Assembly: GCF_013181195.1 (NCBI RefSeq)
Contig: NZ_SMZP01000002.1
Location: 434,001-498,000 of the forward strand
Origin: Caulobacter sp. RHG1
Lineage (GTDB): Bacteria > Pseudomonadota > Alphaproteobacteria > Caulobacterales > Caulobacteraceae
Length of the DNA: 64,000 nucleotides
Reading direction: 5' to 3'
The first letter of the stretch is position 1, and each line of letters begins with the position of its first letter. The translations under genes and the position numbers were made by a program. Under the pieces are notes generated by a model. That model was given only the letters and a program-made list of their open reading frames with translations. It was not told the DNA's origin and made no database searches. Below, one piece after another: positions 52,035 to 60,647 of this stretch.

Positions 52035-54224
52035 CTAGGGCAATAGAGCCTCGATAGCCGCCGCCTCGGCCTCGGACGGCTCGGGCTCGACCTGAACGGC
52101 TTCCTCCAGGCTGGCCAAGGGCTCGGCGTCGTCGGTCAGGGGCTCGGCCGGGTCGAGGGGAAACGACACCCCCGCATCCGTCTCGCCCTCGCCCTCGACG
52201 CCGTCGGCCTTGTCCGAGGGCGCGGCGTCCACGGGCTGGGCCGTGCGCAGCAGGGTCGGAAGCCATCCCGCCTCGACCAGCAGCGGCTCGGCGGCGGCGA
52301 CCATGTCGGGCTTCTTGAGACCCGACAGGCGCACCGCGACCTCACCCGAGACGCCATCGGTGACGGCGACGACGATCTGGGCCTTGGTCACGCGATCGAG
52401 GTAGCGTACGGCGGTCGGCTTCCAGTAGTCGCGCATGTCGAGGTTCAAGGCCGTGGCCAGGGCCTCGATGTGGGCCAGAACCGGTGTGGGCCTGCGTTCC
52501 CAGGCCCGCACCGCATCGAGCGACAGGCTCACGCAGTGCGCCAGCAGGCTGGCGCGGCTGTCGCCGTCCAGGCCGACCACGAAGTCCCACAGGTCTTCGG
52601 GCCGCGCGGGCATCTGCCGCGCCCAAAGGCGATGGCGCTCGGCGATGGCCACCCCCGCCGCGCTGTCCTCGATCCCCTCGCCGTACTGGTTGAGATCGCG
52701 CGACACCCAGCGGATATCCAGGCAGGTGGTCGGCGCGCCCGCCCTGAACACCCGGTTGACCAGGGCGTGAACCAGGGCGACCTGGGCCAGATCGGGGTCC
52801 TGGGCCAGGGCGTCGCGCAAGGCGGCGCTGCGGTGGGCGGTCAGTTCGGAGATGACCCGTTCGGGCAGCGGGGCGTTGGTGTCGCCCAGCGGCTCCTCAA
52901 CGTCGCCACCCTCGCCGCCGTCGTCGCCCGTCTCTTGACCGGGCGTCGATCCGGCGACGCCCTGGTCGCCGCCGGGTTCTGGCTGGACTTCGGTCTCGGG
53001 GTCGGGTTCAGGCGCAGGCTCGTCCTCGGGCCGAACGAATCCGCGATCGAACCGGACCTCGCCCTTGTCGCCGAGGATGACAAGGACCCCGGCGCGGGCC
53101 TTCTCCTCGCCGGTGTGGCCGTAGTCCTGGCCCAGCGCCTCCAGTTCGGCCTCCATGGCCTCGAAGCTGTCGGCGATTTCCGGCGGCAGCGGATCGACGT
53201 CGGCCCACTGGTCCGTCAGGGCCGAGACAGCGGCCTGCAAGGCGTTGATGGCCTCCACCTCCTCGGGCGTTCGGCTCAGCACGTGTTCCCAGATGCGCCC
53301 CCAGCCGTGGCCGTGCGGGAAGTCGAGGTGAGCCGAGGCCCACTTCCAGCCTTCCCGGTCGCGCACCTCTTGGGCGATGGCGACGAGCTTTTCGCCGACG
53401 AGACGGTCGAGCAAAACCACGTCCTCGGCCCAGCCGTCGTCGCCCTCGGTAAAGAGGTCGCGCAGCACCGGCCCGCCCGCCGCGACATAGGCGTCCAGGC
53501 CGATGAACCGCAGGCGGCGGTCGTCGGCGGCGACCTTGGTCTCGGTCATGGCGCGGCGGATGGCGTAGGGCTGGCGGTTCTGGGCGGGCAGCTGCGCGTA
53601 AACCTGCATCTGCCGTTCCTGGTCGGGATTGACCGCGAAGGCCATCAGCTGGTCCAGGGTCAAGACCTCTTCGCGGTAGAGGTCGAGCAGCGCGGGCGCC
53701 GCCGCACCCAGACGCAGACGTTTGCGCACGGTGTCGGGGCTGGGGCCAAAGCGGGCGCTGATCTCCTCGGCGCTGTAGCCCTTGCGGTCGGCCAGATCGC
53801 GGAAGGCCTCGAACTCATCGGCCGGGTGCATGGGCTCGCGGCTGAGGTTTTCGTCCATCGACACCTCGGCCGGGTCGTTGGTCGTATCGACCACGCAGCG
53901 CACCGGCGCGCCCTTGGCCAGCCGCTTGCGCTTGGCCAGCAAGCGCAGGGCTTGGCGGCGACCTTCGCCCGCGCTGACGAGATAGTAGCCGGTTTCGCGG
54001 CCGTCCTTGATCTCCGGTTCGACGACGAGCGGCTGAAGGACGCCCTTGTAGGTGATCGAGGCCGCGCGAGCCTCGATTACCTCGGCGCGATGCCCGACCT
54101 TGCGGGCATTCTTGGACGAGGCCTTGAGGCGGTTGAGGGGGATGTCCCGAACCTCGCCGTATTGGACGACGATGGTCGCGGGGACAGCAGCCTCGGGGGC
54201 GGCTGGGCTGTGAGGGGAAGTCAT
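52035..54224 (-). CDS. Long ParB/RepB-like protein
   Basis: 729 residues, over twice a normal ParB. A ParB N-terminal domain at about 20-120 (IPLNRLKASSKNARKVGHRA; YYLVSAGEGRRQALRLL; NLSREPMHPADEFEAFRDLA), an HTH (YSAEEISARFGPSPDTVRKR), then a long acidic linker (~420-480) and a C-terminal helical domain. AAAGGAGG lies 6 nt before ATG 54224; the longer frame to 55016 runs through its own leader. Plasmid or integrative-element type; no parA partner is here, so transcriptional control may be its job. Confidence 0.85.
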   Translation of the reverse strand: MTSPHSPAAPEAAVPATIVVQYGEVRDIPLNRLKASSKNARKVGHRAEVIEARAASITYKGVLQPLVVEPEIKDGRETGYYLVSAGEGRRQALRLLAKRKRLAKGAPVRCVVDTTNDPAEVSMDENLSREPMHPADEFEAFRDLADRKGYSAEEISARFGPSPDTVRKRLRLGAAAPALLDLYREEVLTLDQLMAFAVNPDQERQMQVYAQLPAQNRQPYAIRRAMTETKVAADDRRLRFIGLDAYVAAGGPVLRDLFTEGDDGWAEDVVLLDRLVGEKLVAIAQEVRDREGWKWASAHLDFPHGHGWGRIWEHVLSRTPEEVEAINALQAAVSALTDQWADVDPLPPEIADSFEAMEAELEALGQDYGHTGEEKARAGVLVILGDKGEVRFDRGFVRPEDEPAPEPDPETEVQPEPGGDQGVAGSTPGQETGDDGGEGGDVEEPLGDTNAPLPERVISELTAHRSAALRDALAQDPDLAQVALVHALVNRVFRAGAPTTCLDIRWVSRDLNQYGEGIEDSAAGVAIAERHRLWARQMPARPEDLWDFVVGLDGDSRASLLAHCVSLSLDAVRAWERRPTPVLAHIEALATALNLDMRDYWKPTAVRYLDRVTKAQIVVAVTDGVSGEVAVRLSGLKKPDMVAAAEPLLVEAGWLPTLLRTAQPVDAAPSDKADGVEGEGETDAGVSFPLDPAEPLTDDAEPLASLEEAVQVEPEPSEAEAAAIEALLP

Positions 54225-54241
54225 GATCTGCCTCCTTTGGA

Positions 54242-54428
54242 CAGGGTTGCAGGCGCAAAGCGCGCCTGAAACCCTGCCCACCGGCGAGGTCGGGTGTGCA
54301 AACGGAGGGGCGTCTTCGCGGGGACCCGGCTGCAGGGGCCGCCTTTCCATGGGCCCGATGTCGCCGCGTAAGCCCCGAAGCTGGGCGGAAGACGATCCGA
54401 AGTGCGCCGAGGGCGGAGCCCTAAGCCC
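54242..54428 (-). promoter_or_regulatory. Structured leader of the ParB-like gene (copy 1)
   Basis: A hairpin (54242-54276: 7-bp outer and 7-bp inner stems around one mismatch, AAAGC loop) lies 4 nt upstream of the Shine-Dalgarno. Block A (about 54282-54335) and block B (54377-54428) are over 90 % identical to blocks upstream of the DUF3768 gene at 63112-63168 and 63180-63232. Confidence 0.65.
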
Positions 54429-54568
54429 GCGGCCGCGGCAGCGGCCGGAGAAAGCCGCCGAAGGCCCGCCCGCGTGTGGAACCCAGCCCAGGGTCGATGT
54501 CCGACCTGGACGGGGCCTTCGCAGAGATGGACCCTCGCCAGCGCCGCCTGGGGGACTTTGACGTCCGC

Positions 54569-54679
54569 CTAGCCCGCCAGGATCCACAGGCCGGCGAAGA
54601 TCGCGACCAAGGCCGCCAGACCCCAGCCTTCGGCCACGATCTGGCCGCTCTTGATCTTGAGAAGATGACGATGGTGCAT
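54569..54679 (-). CDS. Small membrane protein, 36 aa
   Basis: Starts MHHRHLLKIKSGQIVAEGWG and ends with one hydrophobic span LAALVAIFAGLWILAG. His/Lys-rich lead, GGAG about 9 nt upstream of ATG 54679. Clean short gene in an otherwise empty stretch; function unknown. Confidence 0.6.
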   Translation of the reverse strand: MHHRHLLKIKSGQIVAEGWGLAALVAIFAGLWILAG

Positions 54680-54780
54680 GCAGTGGATCTCCGGTGATGG
54701 GCGCCCAGGATCGCGGAGCCAGGCCCCTCGAAACAGGCCGTTTCAATGGCCCCACCCTGAGATCACGACGCGGCCGTGTC

Positions 54781-54832
54781 GCCATCGCGCTGTTGTGCGC
54801 AGCGCGCCTCACAACATGAGCGGCGCGATGGC
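54781..54832 (+). promoter_or_regulatory. Nested inverted repeat upstream of gene at 54907
   Basis: Outer 10-bp arms GCCATCGCGC/GCGCGATGGC (54781-54790, 54823-54832) enclose GTTGTG/CACAAC (54792-54797, 54810-54815). It could be an operator or mRNA leader, 75 nt before the next start. The remainder of 54680-54906 holds nothing recognisable. Confidence 0.5.
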
Positions 54833-54906
54833 CATGCCACACACGCCGGACTTGGCCGGCGCGGCTGGCGACGGCATGGTCTCCTGAAACTCGTAGGAAC
54901 ACACCC

Positions 54907-55581
54907 TTGGCCGCAGACCCCAAAGCACGCGAAGACGCCGACCGCGCGGCCCTGAGCCTGGCGCTGGCCGAGACCGGCGTGCGCAATTCGCGCCTGGAAG
55001 AGCTGCACGCCGGCACGTTCCCCCAGAGCGCGGTCGGCGACTACAGCGACGTCAAGGTCGTCACGCCCTACGGCGAGATCCCCTGGGCGCGGGTTTCGCG
55101 GCTCTGCGACGAGGAGATGAAGGGGCTGATGATCGAGGTGGTCGATCGCCTCTACACCGTGCTGACCCATCCCGAGCCGTTCTCGCGGCTGATGGGCGCG
55201 CGGACCTGGAACGCGCCGGCCCTGGATCCGGCGATGATGGTGGTGGTCGCGCGGCATGAGGCCCGACAAACGGGCATGGCCGAGGCGGACATCTGGACGG
55301 CGTGGCCGCTTGATGCGGCGGCGCATCGGCCGCCGCTGCGTCGTGACGCCGAGGCCATCGGCTCGGCTGACGGCGCGGACGAGGCCCAGACGGTCACGCC
55401 GGTACGGGCCAAGGTCGAGGCCTCGCCTGAGGGCCTGCGAGCCTTGGCCGACGCTCCGCTCGCCGACCCAGCCTGGATCGCCCAGGCTCGGCAGGCCCTG
55501 GCGGCAGCCGCCGATAATCTGGAGCGCGCCCAGTTGGATATCCTCGACGAGATCGAGGCGGCGGCCTATGGCCAAGACTAA
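54907..55581 (+). CDS. Hypothetical protein, 224 aa
   Basis: TTG start with TAGGAA upstream. Contains NSRLEELHAGTFPQSAVGDY and VTPYGEIPWARVSRLCDEEM near the N-terminus, an Ala-rich middle, and a helical C-terminus QLDILDEIEAAAYGQD. No family recognised. It precedes HU on the same strand, 59 nt apart, and may share its transcript. Confidence 0.7.
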   Translation: MAADPKAREDADRAALSLALAETGVRNSRLEELHAGTFPQSAVGDYSDVKVVTPYGEIPWARVSRLCDEEMKGLMIEVVDRLYTVLTHPEPFSRLMGARTWNAPALDPAMMVVVARHEARQTGMAEADIWTAWPLDAAAHRPPLRRDAEAIGSADGADEAQTVTPVRAKVEASPEGLRALADAPLADPAWIAQARQALAAAADNLERAQLDILDEIEAAAYGQD

Positions 55582-55640
55582 GTGACAAGGCGCTCAGCGC
55601 GCAGCAGGCTCGGACTTTCGATTCCCAGAAGGATAGTCCC

Positions 55641-55919
55641 GTGAACGTTTCGGATCTCATCGACGCGGCCGTCGCCGCCGAGCCCAAGCTGACCAAGGCC
55701 CAGGCCAAGGCGATCATCGACGGCGTCTTCAAGTCGCTGACCGACGCCGCCACCAAGGGCGAGGAGATCTCCATCCCCGGCTTTGGCAAGTTCAAGGTCC
55801 AGGCCAAGCCCGCCCGCACCGGCCGCAATCCCTCGACCGGCGCCGCGATCGAGATCGCCGCCAGCAAGAAGGTCGCCTTCACGCCGGCCAAGCATCTAAA
55901 GGACGCCGTCAACGGCTAA
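55641..55919 (+). CDS. HU-type DNA-binding protein
   Basis: 92 residues, GTG start with AAGGA. KAQAKAIIDGVFKSLTDAAT, the loop signature ISIPGFGKFKVQAKPARTGR, and NPSTGAAIEIAASKKVAFTP are typical HU/IHF. HU bends and compacts DNA; this copy in accessory DNA may serve the mobile region. Confidence 0.93.
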   Translation: MNVSDLIDAAVAAEPKLTKAQAKAIIDGVFKSLTDAATKGEEISIPGFGKFKVQAKPARTGRNPSTGAAIEIAASKKVAFTPAKHLKDAVNG

Positions 55920-55968
55920 GACGACCGCCCGTGACGGAGTCCGCCGTCGCAGAGATGGTCCCTCGAAA

Positions 55969-55998
55969 GCGTGGCCGGGTCGTAAGACGGGGCCACGC
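55969..55998 (+). terminator. Hairpin downstream of HU
   Basis: 8-bp stem GCGTGGCC/GGCCACGC (55969-55976, 55991-55998), 49 nt after the HU stop; no clear T-run. Confidence 0.4.
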
Positions 55999-56108
55999 CA
56001 GGGCCTGATGGCGATCGCAACGCGACCTTCACAGCCCCGCGCTGGGCGCTCTGACGTCCTGGCGTCCCTTGACGCGACACCGGCCCAGGATCGGCGTTAG
56101 CATCGGCC

Positions 56109-56864
56109 ATGGCGACGGTTCCAAAGCTGATTCCCGAAATCGACGCGCTTCTGGGGCTCGCTCCCGAAGAAGTCGCTCAGGCCGTGCTGACCTCGGCCAA
56201 CGCCCTGACGCAGAACGGCCTGTTCAGCGCCCTCTCTGTGATCGGGGCCGAGACGATCTATGGCCGCGGCTATTCCGGTGAGGTCGGCTATCCGCGCGCC
56301 CGCGAAGCGGAGATCAACGAAGCCCTCGGCACCGCCTGGCTCTGGCTCGAGATCAACATGTTGATCATGCCCGCGCCGGGCGCGAATGGTCAGAACGGCC
56401 ATCGCCAGTTGACGCGGCGCGGTCGTGAATTGCTCGCCGCCCCGGAAGCCTTCCAGAGCTTTCGCCAGGCTGCTGCGTTCCCCAAGGCTCTTCTTCACCC
56501 CGCGATCGCCGACGCCGTCTGGCTCGACCTGGCGCGGGGCGACTTCCAGGTCGCGGTCTTCCGGGCGTTCCGCGCCGTCGAGGAGGCGGTGCGCGAGGCC
56601 GGGGGCTTTGCGCCACAGGCTGTCGGCGTCGACCTGATGCGCCAGGCCTTCAACGCCAAGAACGGTCCGCTGGCCAAGTCGACCGATCCTGCCGCCGAGC
56701 AGGACGCCTTGGCCAACCTGTTCGCCGGGGCCATCGGCTCCTACAAGAATCCGCACTCCCATCGCACCGTCGAGCACCTGGACGCCCGCGACGCCCAGGA
56801 GATGGTCTCGCTGGCGTCGCACCTGCTGCGGATTGTCGACTCCCGCCGGCCGGCCAGGGCCTAG
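56109..56864 (+). CDS. TIGR02391/Ymh-family protein
   Basis: 251 residues. The C-terminal domain shows FQVAVFRAFRAVEEAVREAG, then LANLFAGAIGSYKNPHSHRT and a final MVSLASHLLRIVD, the pattern of the TIGR02391 (Hypoth_Ymh) family, related to HEPN folds. The usual Arg before Asn-Pro is Lys here. An N-terminal region (EEVAQAVLTSANALTQNG) precedes it. 16 nt before the nuclease gene, so an operon. Members are scattered and often lie near phage-defence genes. Confidence 0.78.
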   Translation: MATVPKLIPEIDALLGLAPEEVAQAVLTSANALTQNGLFSALSVIGAETIYGRGYSGEVGYPRAREAEINEALGTAWLWLEINMLIMPAPGANGQNGHRQLTRRGRELLAAPEAFQSFRQAAAFPKALLHPAIADAVWLDLARGDFQVAVFRAFRAVEEAVREAGGFAPQAVGVDLMRQAFNAKNGPLAKSTDPAAEQDALANLFAGAIGSYKNPHSHRTVEHLDARDAQEMVSLASHLLRIVDSRRPARA

Positions 56865-56880
56865 GCGCGTCAGGTCCCGC

Positions 56881-58449
56881 ATGTCGCGACTGAAACGCAC
56901 CGTCGCCGCCAACAAGGTCCCCAAGCTTCGCCGACGACTGGAACGGGGTCTCTCGCGGGTCGATCGCGAGGCGTTCCTGCAGCTGATGTGGTCGGTCTGG
57001 GGCCTTCAGCAATCCGAGCCCGTCGCCCAAGCGCGCCGCCTGATCCGCTATCCGCAGGAGGCCTTGGGCGCGGGGCTAGGCTCGAAGTGGGCGATCCATC
57101 CCTGGGAACTGGAGACCTTGTTCAATCTGCTGATCCGCGTCGCCCCGGATCGCAGCCGGCCCGCCCTCGCCGTCCAGGACTTCAGTGTGGCGTCCGACCT
57201 CGTCAATGCCCTCCGCAATCTGGAGAACGTCGAGTCTGGCGCCTACCTCGATCGCGACCTGATCTTCAGCGAGATGCACCGCGTCGGCCAAAGGCAATTT
57301 CCCTGGCAGCGTGACGGGGTCAATCGCGCCGAGCTGTACCGAAACCTGTTCCTCTACGGGCAAGGGACCTGCGGCGCGTTCTTCGAGACCCACCACGGCG
57401 TCTCGGTCGAGGACTTCACCAAGACCGGCCTGGTGCTCTACGTGTCGTGCAGTCAAAACCCCCTCGCTGGGGACGCCCTGAGCACGGGGGTTCTGGGCCT
57501 TGAGCGCGCGGCCGCCGAGCGGGCCGCCGCGATGATGACCGTGTCCCTGGCGGACGCCGGCTCGGCCCTGACAGGGATCGACCAAAGCCTCGGGGCGGCG
57601 GGCCTGCCCACGGCGTTCCAGCCAAGCCTGCTTCGCCGCGCGCCGATCCTCGACCTGGGCGGCGGTCGGCTTCACGCCCCTCTCCCGCCGCTGATCCTGC
57701 AACGGATGACGGCGGGGCTCTATTACGACCTCTTGCCGGGCGGTGGCCGGATCCGCGCCGAGATCGGACGCAATTTCGAGATCTATTGCCAGCGCCTGCT
57801 GACGGCGGCGTGGCCTCAGTTGACCGTCGGACCTGAGCACCGCTATGCGCGGCGCGGGCCTGGAGACCAGGTCGACTCTCCGGATCTGCTGATCGCGGAC
57901 TCGCAGGGTCTTGTTCTGGTGATCGAGTGTAAATCCACCAAGCTGACGTTCTCGGCCCAGTTCGCCGAGGATCCGGTGTCGGCCGCCGCCCAAAAGTATG
58001 ACGAGCTGGCCAAGGGCGTCTTCCAGCTCTGGCGCTTCTTCGCCCATTGCCGGCTGGGCCTGTCCGGCGACACCCTCACCCCCGACACTCAGGGCCTCGT
58101 CGTCACGGTCGATGTCTGGTTGATGCTCTCTCGCAGCATGCAAGATCGGGTGATGAGCCTGGCGCGCGCCAAGGCGGCCGCGGATCCGGACATCACGCCG
58201 GTCGATCAGCGCACAATCGCCTTCGTCTCCGTGCAAGACCTGGAACGGGTGCTGTTGCGGGCAGACGCGGCCGGCTTTCTCCGCACCGTCAGGACGGCCG
58301 CCACCGATGAGCAGTTTTCCGGCTGGATGCTGCCGGACGTGCGTCGAGAACTCGGGGAGACTGCTGAGGACCGGGTGGCTTATCCGTTCGAGATCGGCGA
58401 AATCCTGCCGTGGTGGAACCAGTTTGAGGGACCGCATGACGCTGGATAG
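56881..58449 (+). CDS. Predicted PD-(D/E)xK-type nuclease, family unknown (paralogue 2)
   Basis: 522 residues. Shares order and motifs with the gene at 24828: SRLKRTVAANK start, PWELETLFNLL, RVGQRQFPWQ, MTAGLYYDLLPGGG, AEIGRNFEIY, VDSPDLL (~330), VIECKSTKLTF (~348), ELAKGVFQLWRFFAH, and an ILPWWNQF tail. Asp ... Glu-x-Lys fits a nuclease core; activity inferred. Middle gene of a three-gene operon; overlaps the next gene by 14 nt. Confidence 0.72.
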   Translation: MSRLKRTVAANKVPKLRRRLERGLSRVDREAFLQLMWSVWGLQQSEPVAQARRLIRYPQEALGAGLGSKWAIHPWELETLFNLLIRVAPDRSRPALAVQDFSVASDLVNALRNLENVESGAYLDRDLIFSEMHRVGQRQFPWQRDGVNRAELYRNLFLYGQGTCGAFFETHHGVSVEDFTKTGLVLYVSCSQNPLAGDALSTGVLGLERAAAERAAAMMTVSLADAGSALTGIDQSLGAAGLPTAFQPSLLRRAPILDLGGGRLHAPLPPLILQRMTAGLYYDLLPGGGRIRAEIGRNFEIYCQRLLTAAWPQLTVGPEHRYARRGPGDQVDSPDLLIADSQGLVLVIECKSTKLTFSAQFAEDPVSAAAQKYDELAKGVFQLWRFFAHCRLGLSGDTLTPDTQGLVVTVDVWLMLSRSMQDRVMSLARAKAAADPDITPVDQRTIAFVSVQDLERVLLRADAAGFLRTVRTAATDEQFSGWMLPDVRRELGETAEDRVAYPFEIGEILPWWNQFEGPHDAG

Positions 58450-59128
58450 TGAGCCTGACGAGGCTGAACCGGCGGCGTCCTTCGACCTGACGCAACTGGC
58501 CGGCCGGCTTGCGCAGGATCGTTACCGCCCGGTGGTCAAGCTCATCGAACTGGTCGCCGCCCACGCGGCGGTCCAGATGGATCTCCAGCGCGCCGGGCTC
58601 TGCCTCTCGCAGATCCGTCAGGTGGAAATGGCCGGACATCTCCACCGCTTCAGCGAGGAAATGGGTCTCCTGACCGAGAGCCTCTTCATGAACGCCATTT
58701 TCCACTACACGCGCGCGGTCCACAGCACCCCGACCAGCCGGCGCCGGGTCAATGTCGAGAACCGGTTCACCACCGAGCAGAAGGCCCTCCATCGCAGCAT
58801 CACCAAGCTGCGCGACCAGTGCCTGGCGCACTACGGACGCGGCGCGGTGTCGGCGGACGACTTCTGGGTCGATGACCGGGTCATCTATGTGCCAGGCGAT
58901 CCCGAGCCGGTGCAGTATCCGTTCCTGCGCATCCACCACAACAGCCTGATCGACGCTGGCCTGATGGACCTGATCGAGACGGCCGGCCCCGTCGTGGTCG
59001 AGGCTCGCGCCAAGTTGGCCGAGCAGCTGACCGAGGCGTTGGAGCGTCTGGCCGCTGAAGATCTTTACTTCGCGGGCGTGCTCGCCGAGTGCAGCTTCGA
59101 CACCCAGGCGTTTCACGGCCGGGCCTAG
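58436..59128 (+). CDS. Hypothetical protein with HEPN-like motif
   Basis: 230 residues from ATG 58436, with TTGAGGGA upstream inside the nuclease gene. Helical; TEQKALHRSITKLRDQCLAH holds an Arg-x5-His arrangement as in HEPN RNases, followed by YGRG. Overlap with the nuclease gene suggests they act together, perhaps as effector or control subunit; unproven. The longer frame to 58307 is an artefact of overlap. Confidence 0.7.
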   Translation: MTLDSEPDEAEPAASFDLTQLAGRLAQDRYRPVVKLIELVAAHAAVQMDLQRAGLCLSQIRQVEMAGHLHRFSEEMGLLTESLFMNAIFHYTRAVHSTPTSRRRVNVENRFTTEQKALHRSITKLRDQCLAHYGRGAVSADDFWVDDRVIYVPGDPEPVQYPFLRIHHNSLIDAGLMDLIETAGPVVVEARAKLAEQLTEALERLAAEDLYFAGVLAECSFDTQAFHGRA

Positions 59129-59159
59129 CGTCTGCGGACTTTACCTTCTAACCGGCGAC

Positions 59160-59197
59160 GCCGGCGAGGGCTGGCGGCGCCGGCGAGGGCTGCCGGC
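59160..59197. repeat. Two 19-bp tandem repeats between convergent operons
   Basis: Units 59160-59178 and 59179-59197 (GCCGGCGAGGGCTG core) differ at one position. They fill most of the 70-nt gap between the HEPN-like and Shedu genes and end one base before the Shedu stop codon. Confidence 0.75.
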
Positions 59198-59198
59198 G

Positions 59199-60647
59199 TC
59201 ATTCGGCGATGGGCTCTGACGCTCCGGCTGGGGACGCCAGAAAGTCTCGCAGTCCCACCAGCCGGGCCAGCAGTTCGCCATAGGTCAAGACCACCACGTC
59301 CTTGAGGCTCTGCCGATAAAGCTCGAGCGCCTTTCGCTCATCCTTGTCCTGCGGGTCCCGCCCAGCGATGACCACACAGCTGACATGCCAGCCTTCAATC
59401 TCATGGCCGTCAGCCTGATGGAACTTCAGATGGGTCAGGAGACGATGTCTTTGGTCCAGCACCTGCATCACCGCCTGGATCAAATCCGCGCCAACCTGGC
59501 GAACCCCCGCATAGCTCCCCATGCCGATCAGCACGGTCTCGGGCCGCTTGAGTTCGACCAGGGCGGCGCTGTTGGTCACGGGGTTCTTCAGCAGGAAATC
59601 GGCGAACCGTGCGTCACGCCCCTCGAGATCGGAGCCTCCGACGCCGGCCTGTTCCTGGACCAGCACCACCGGATAGCCGAAGACCAGGGACAGCAGGAAA
59701 GGATTCTGGCTGAGCAGGGCCTGCCAGTCGGCTTCCGTGCTGCGCGGCTGAGTGAAAAGGACTTGGAAGCGCTCCACAAGATGATCGAGGTTGGCGACCT
59801 GGACAGCGGCGACCATTGCCGACAAGGCCTCGGGCGCCTCGCGCGCCAGGGTCTTGGCCCGCTCGCCCACCGCCTCAGCCAGCGCGCGTCCATCTTGTCG
59901 TGACAGCCTGGGCGGCTGGCCATCGGCGCGGAGCATCTTGTAGATCGTGTCGGGCTTGTAGACCGCCGCCTGACGCGGATAGGCCAGCGGATCGAGATCA
60001 GCCAACAAGGTGTTGTGGGTCAGCGCCAAGCGCTCGGCCAGGCCCCGCTCGCGATGATCCTTCTGGATGCGCAGAAGGCTCCGCCTCAAGCGATGGAAGT
60101 CCGAAAGGGCCAGGACGTACTGGCTTGTCGCGATATGGGTGCGGGTCTGACGGGTCAGTCGCAGCGACCGGCCCAATCGTGGCCTCCCGAAAGCAGCCTC
60201 AAGGGGGTCTTGGTCGCCCCGGATCTCGCTCTGGCGGACAACATGCACGATGGGTTCGACGGGCTTGTGCAGGCCAAGACCCCAACGCCAATCCTTGATG
60301 AAGCCGTCGGGCAGATCCTCGAACACGGCTTCGGCCTGCTCGGGGGTATCGACAGCGATCGGGCCTTCCATCTCGACGACGATCTGCTCCAGCAGCGGAT
60401 ACTTCTCGCGCAGAAACTTGGTTCCGGGCCGGGTGTTCAGCGGATAGAGGGTGACGTGGTTGTTCCGTTCATCGAATTCCGCGAGCGGCCGCGCGTAGAG
60501 CCGCAAGGGGCTTCGATCGGCGCCGGTCACCGCCTCGACCGTCCGGGCGCAAGGCTGGAACAGGGCGCGCGTGACATCATCATGCACCCGCTCGATCTGC
60601 AGGGTGTCCTCGGTCAAGGCTTCGAGCCAGGCGTCAACCTCACGCAT
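59199..60647 (-). CDS. sduA: Shedu-type nuclease (DUF4263)
   Basis: 482 residues. The C-terminal Shedu domain shows WQALLSQNPFLLSLVFGYPV, then GRDARFADFLLKNPVTNSAA and LVELKRPET (~345-367), a PD-(D/E)xK core (Asp, Glu-x-Lys), then YAGVRQVGADLIQAVMQVLD. Shedu proteins protect bacteria against phages by cutting nucleic acid. The ~300-residue N-terminal part, which differs widely between members, is of unknown function. ATG 60647 overlaps the stop of the upstream gene (ATGCGTGA), so both are coupled. Confidence 0.82.
   Translation of the reverse strand: MREVDAWLEALTEDTLQIERVHDDVTRALFQPCARTVEAVTGADRSPLRLYARPLAEFDERNNHVTLYPLNTRPGTKFLREKYPLLEQIVVEMEGPIAVDTPEQAEAVFEDLPDGFIKDWRWGLGLHKPVEPIVHVVRQSEIRGDQDPLEAAFGRPRLGRSLRLTRQTRTHIATSQYVLALSDFHRLRRSLLRIQKDHRERGLAERLALTHNTLLADLDPLAYPRQAAVYKPDTIYKMLRADGQPPRLSRQDGRALAEAVGERAKTLAREAPEALSAMVAAVQVANLDHLVERFQVLFTQPRSTEADWQALLSQNPFLLSLVFGYPVVLVQEQAGVGGSDLEGRDARFADFLLKNPVTNSAALVELKRPETVLIGMGSYAGVRQVGADLIQAVMQVLDQRHRLLTHLKFHQADGHEIEGWHVSCVVIAGRDPQDKDERKALELYRQSLKDVVVLTYGELLARLVGLRDFLASPAGASEPIAE

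Noticed and set aside
52035..55016. 993-residue reading of the ParB-like gene
   Set aside because: The first ~264 residues are low-complexity read-through of the leader, the small 54569 gene and antisense DNA; a strong ribosome site fixes the start at 54224.
54520..55973. 25-nt similarity (TCGCAGAGATGG-CCCTCG) at about 54521 and 55947
   Set aside because: Short, and in different orientation relative to the genes it follows; not enough to call a regulatory repeat.
59160..59197. Tandem repeats as a CRISPR or attachment site
   Set aside because: Only two directly abutting 19-bp units with no spacers; more likely simple duplication between convergent genes.
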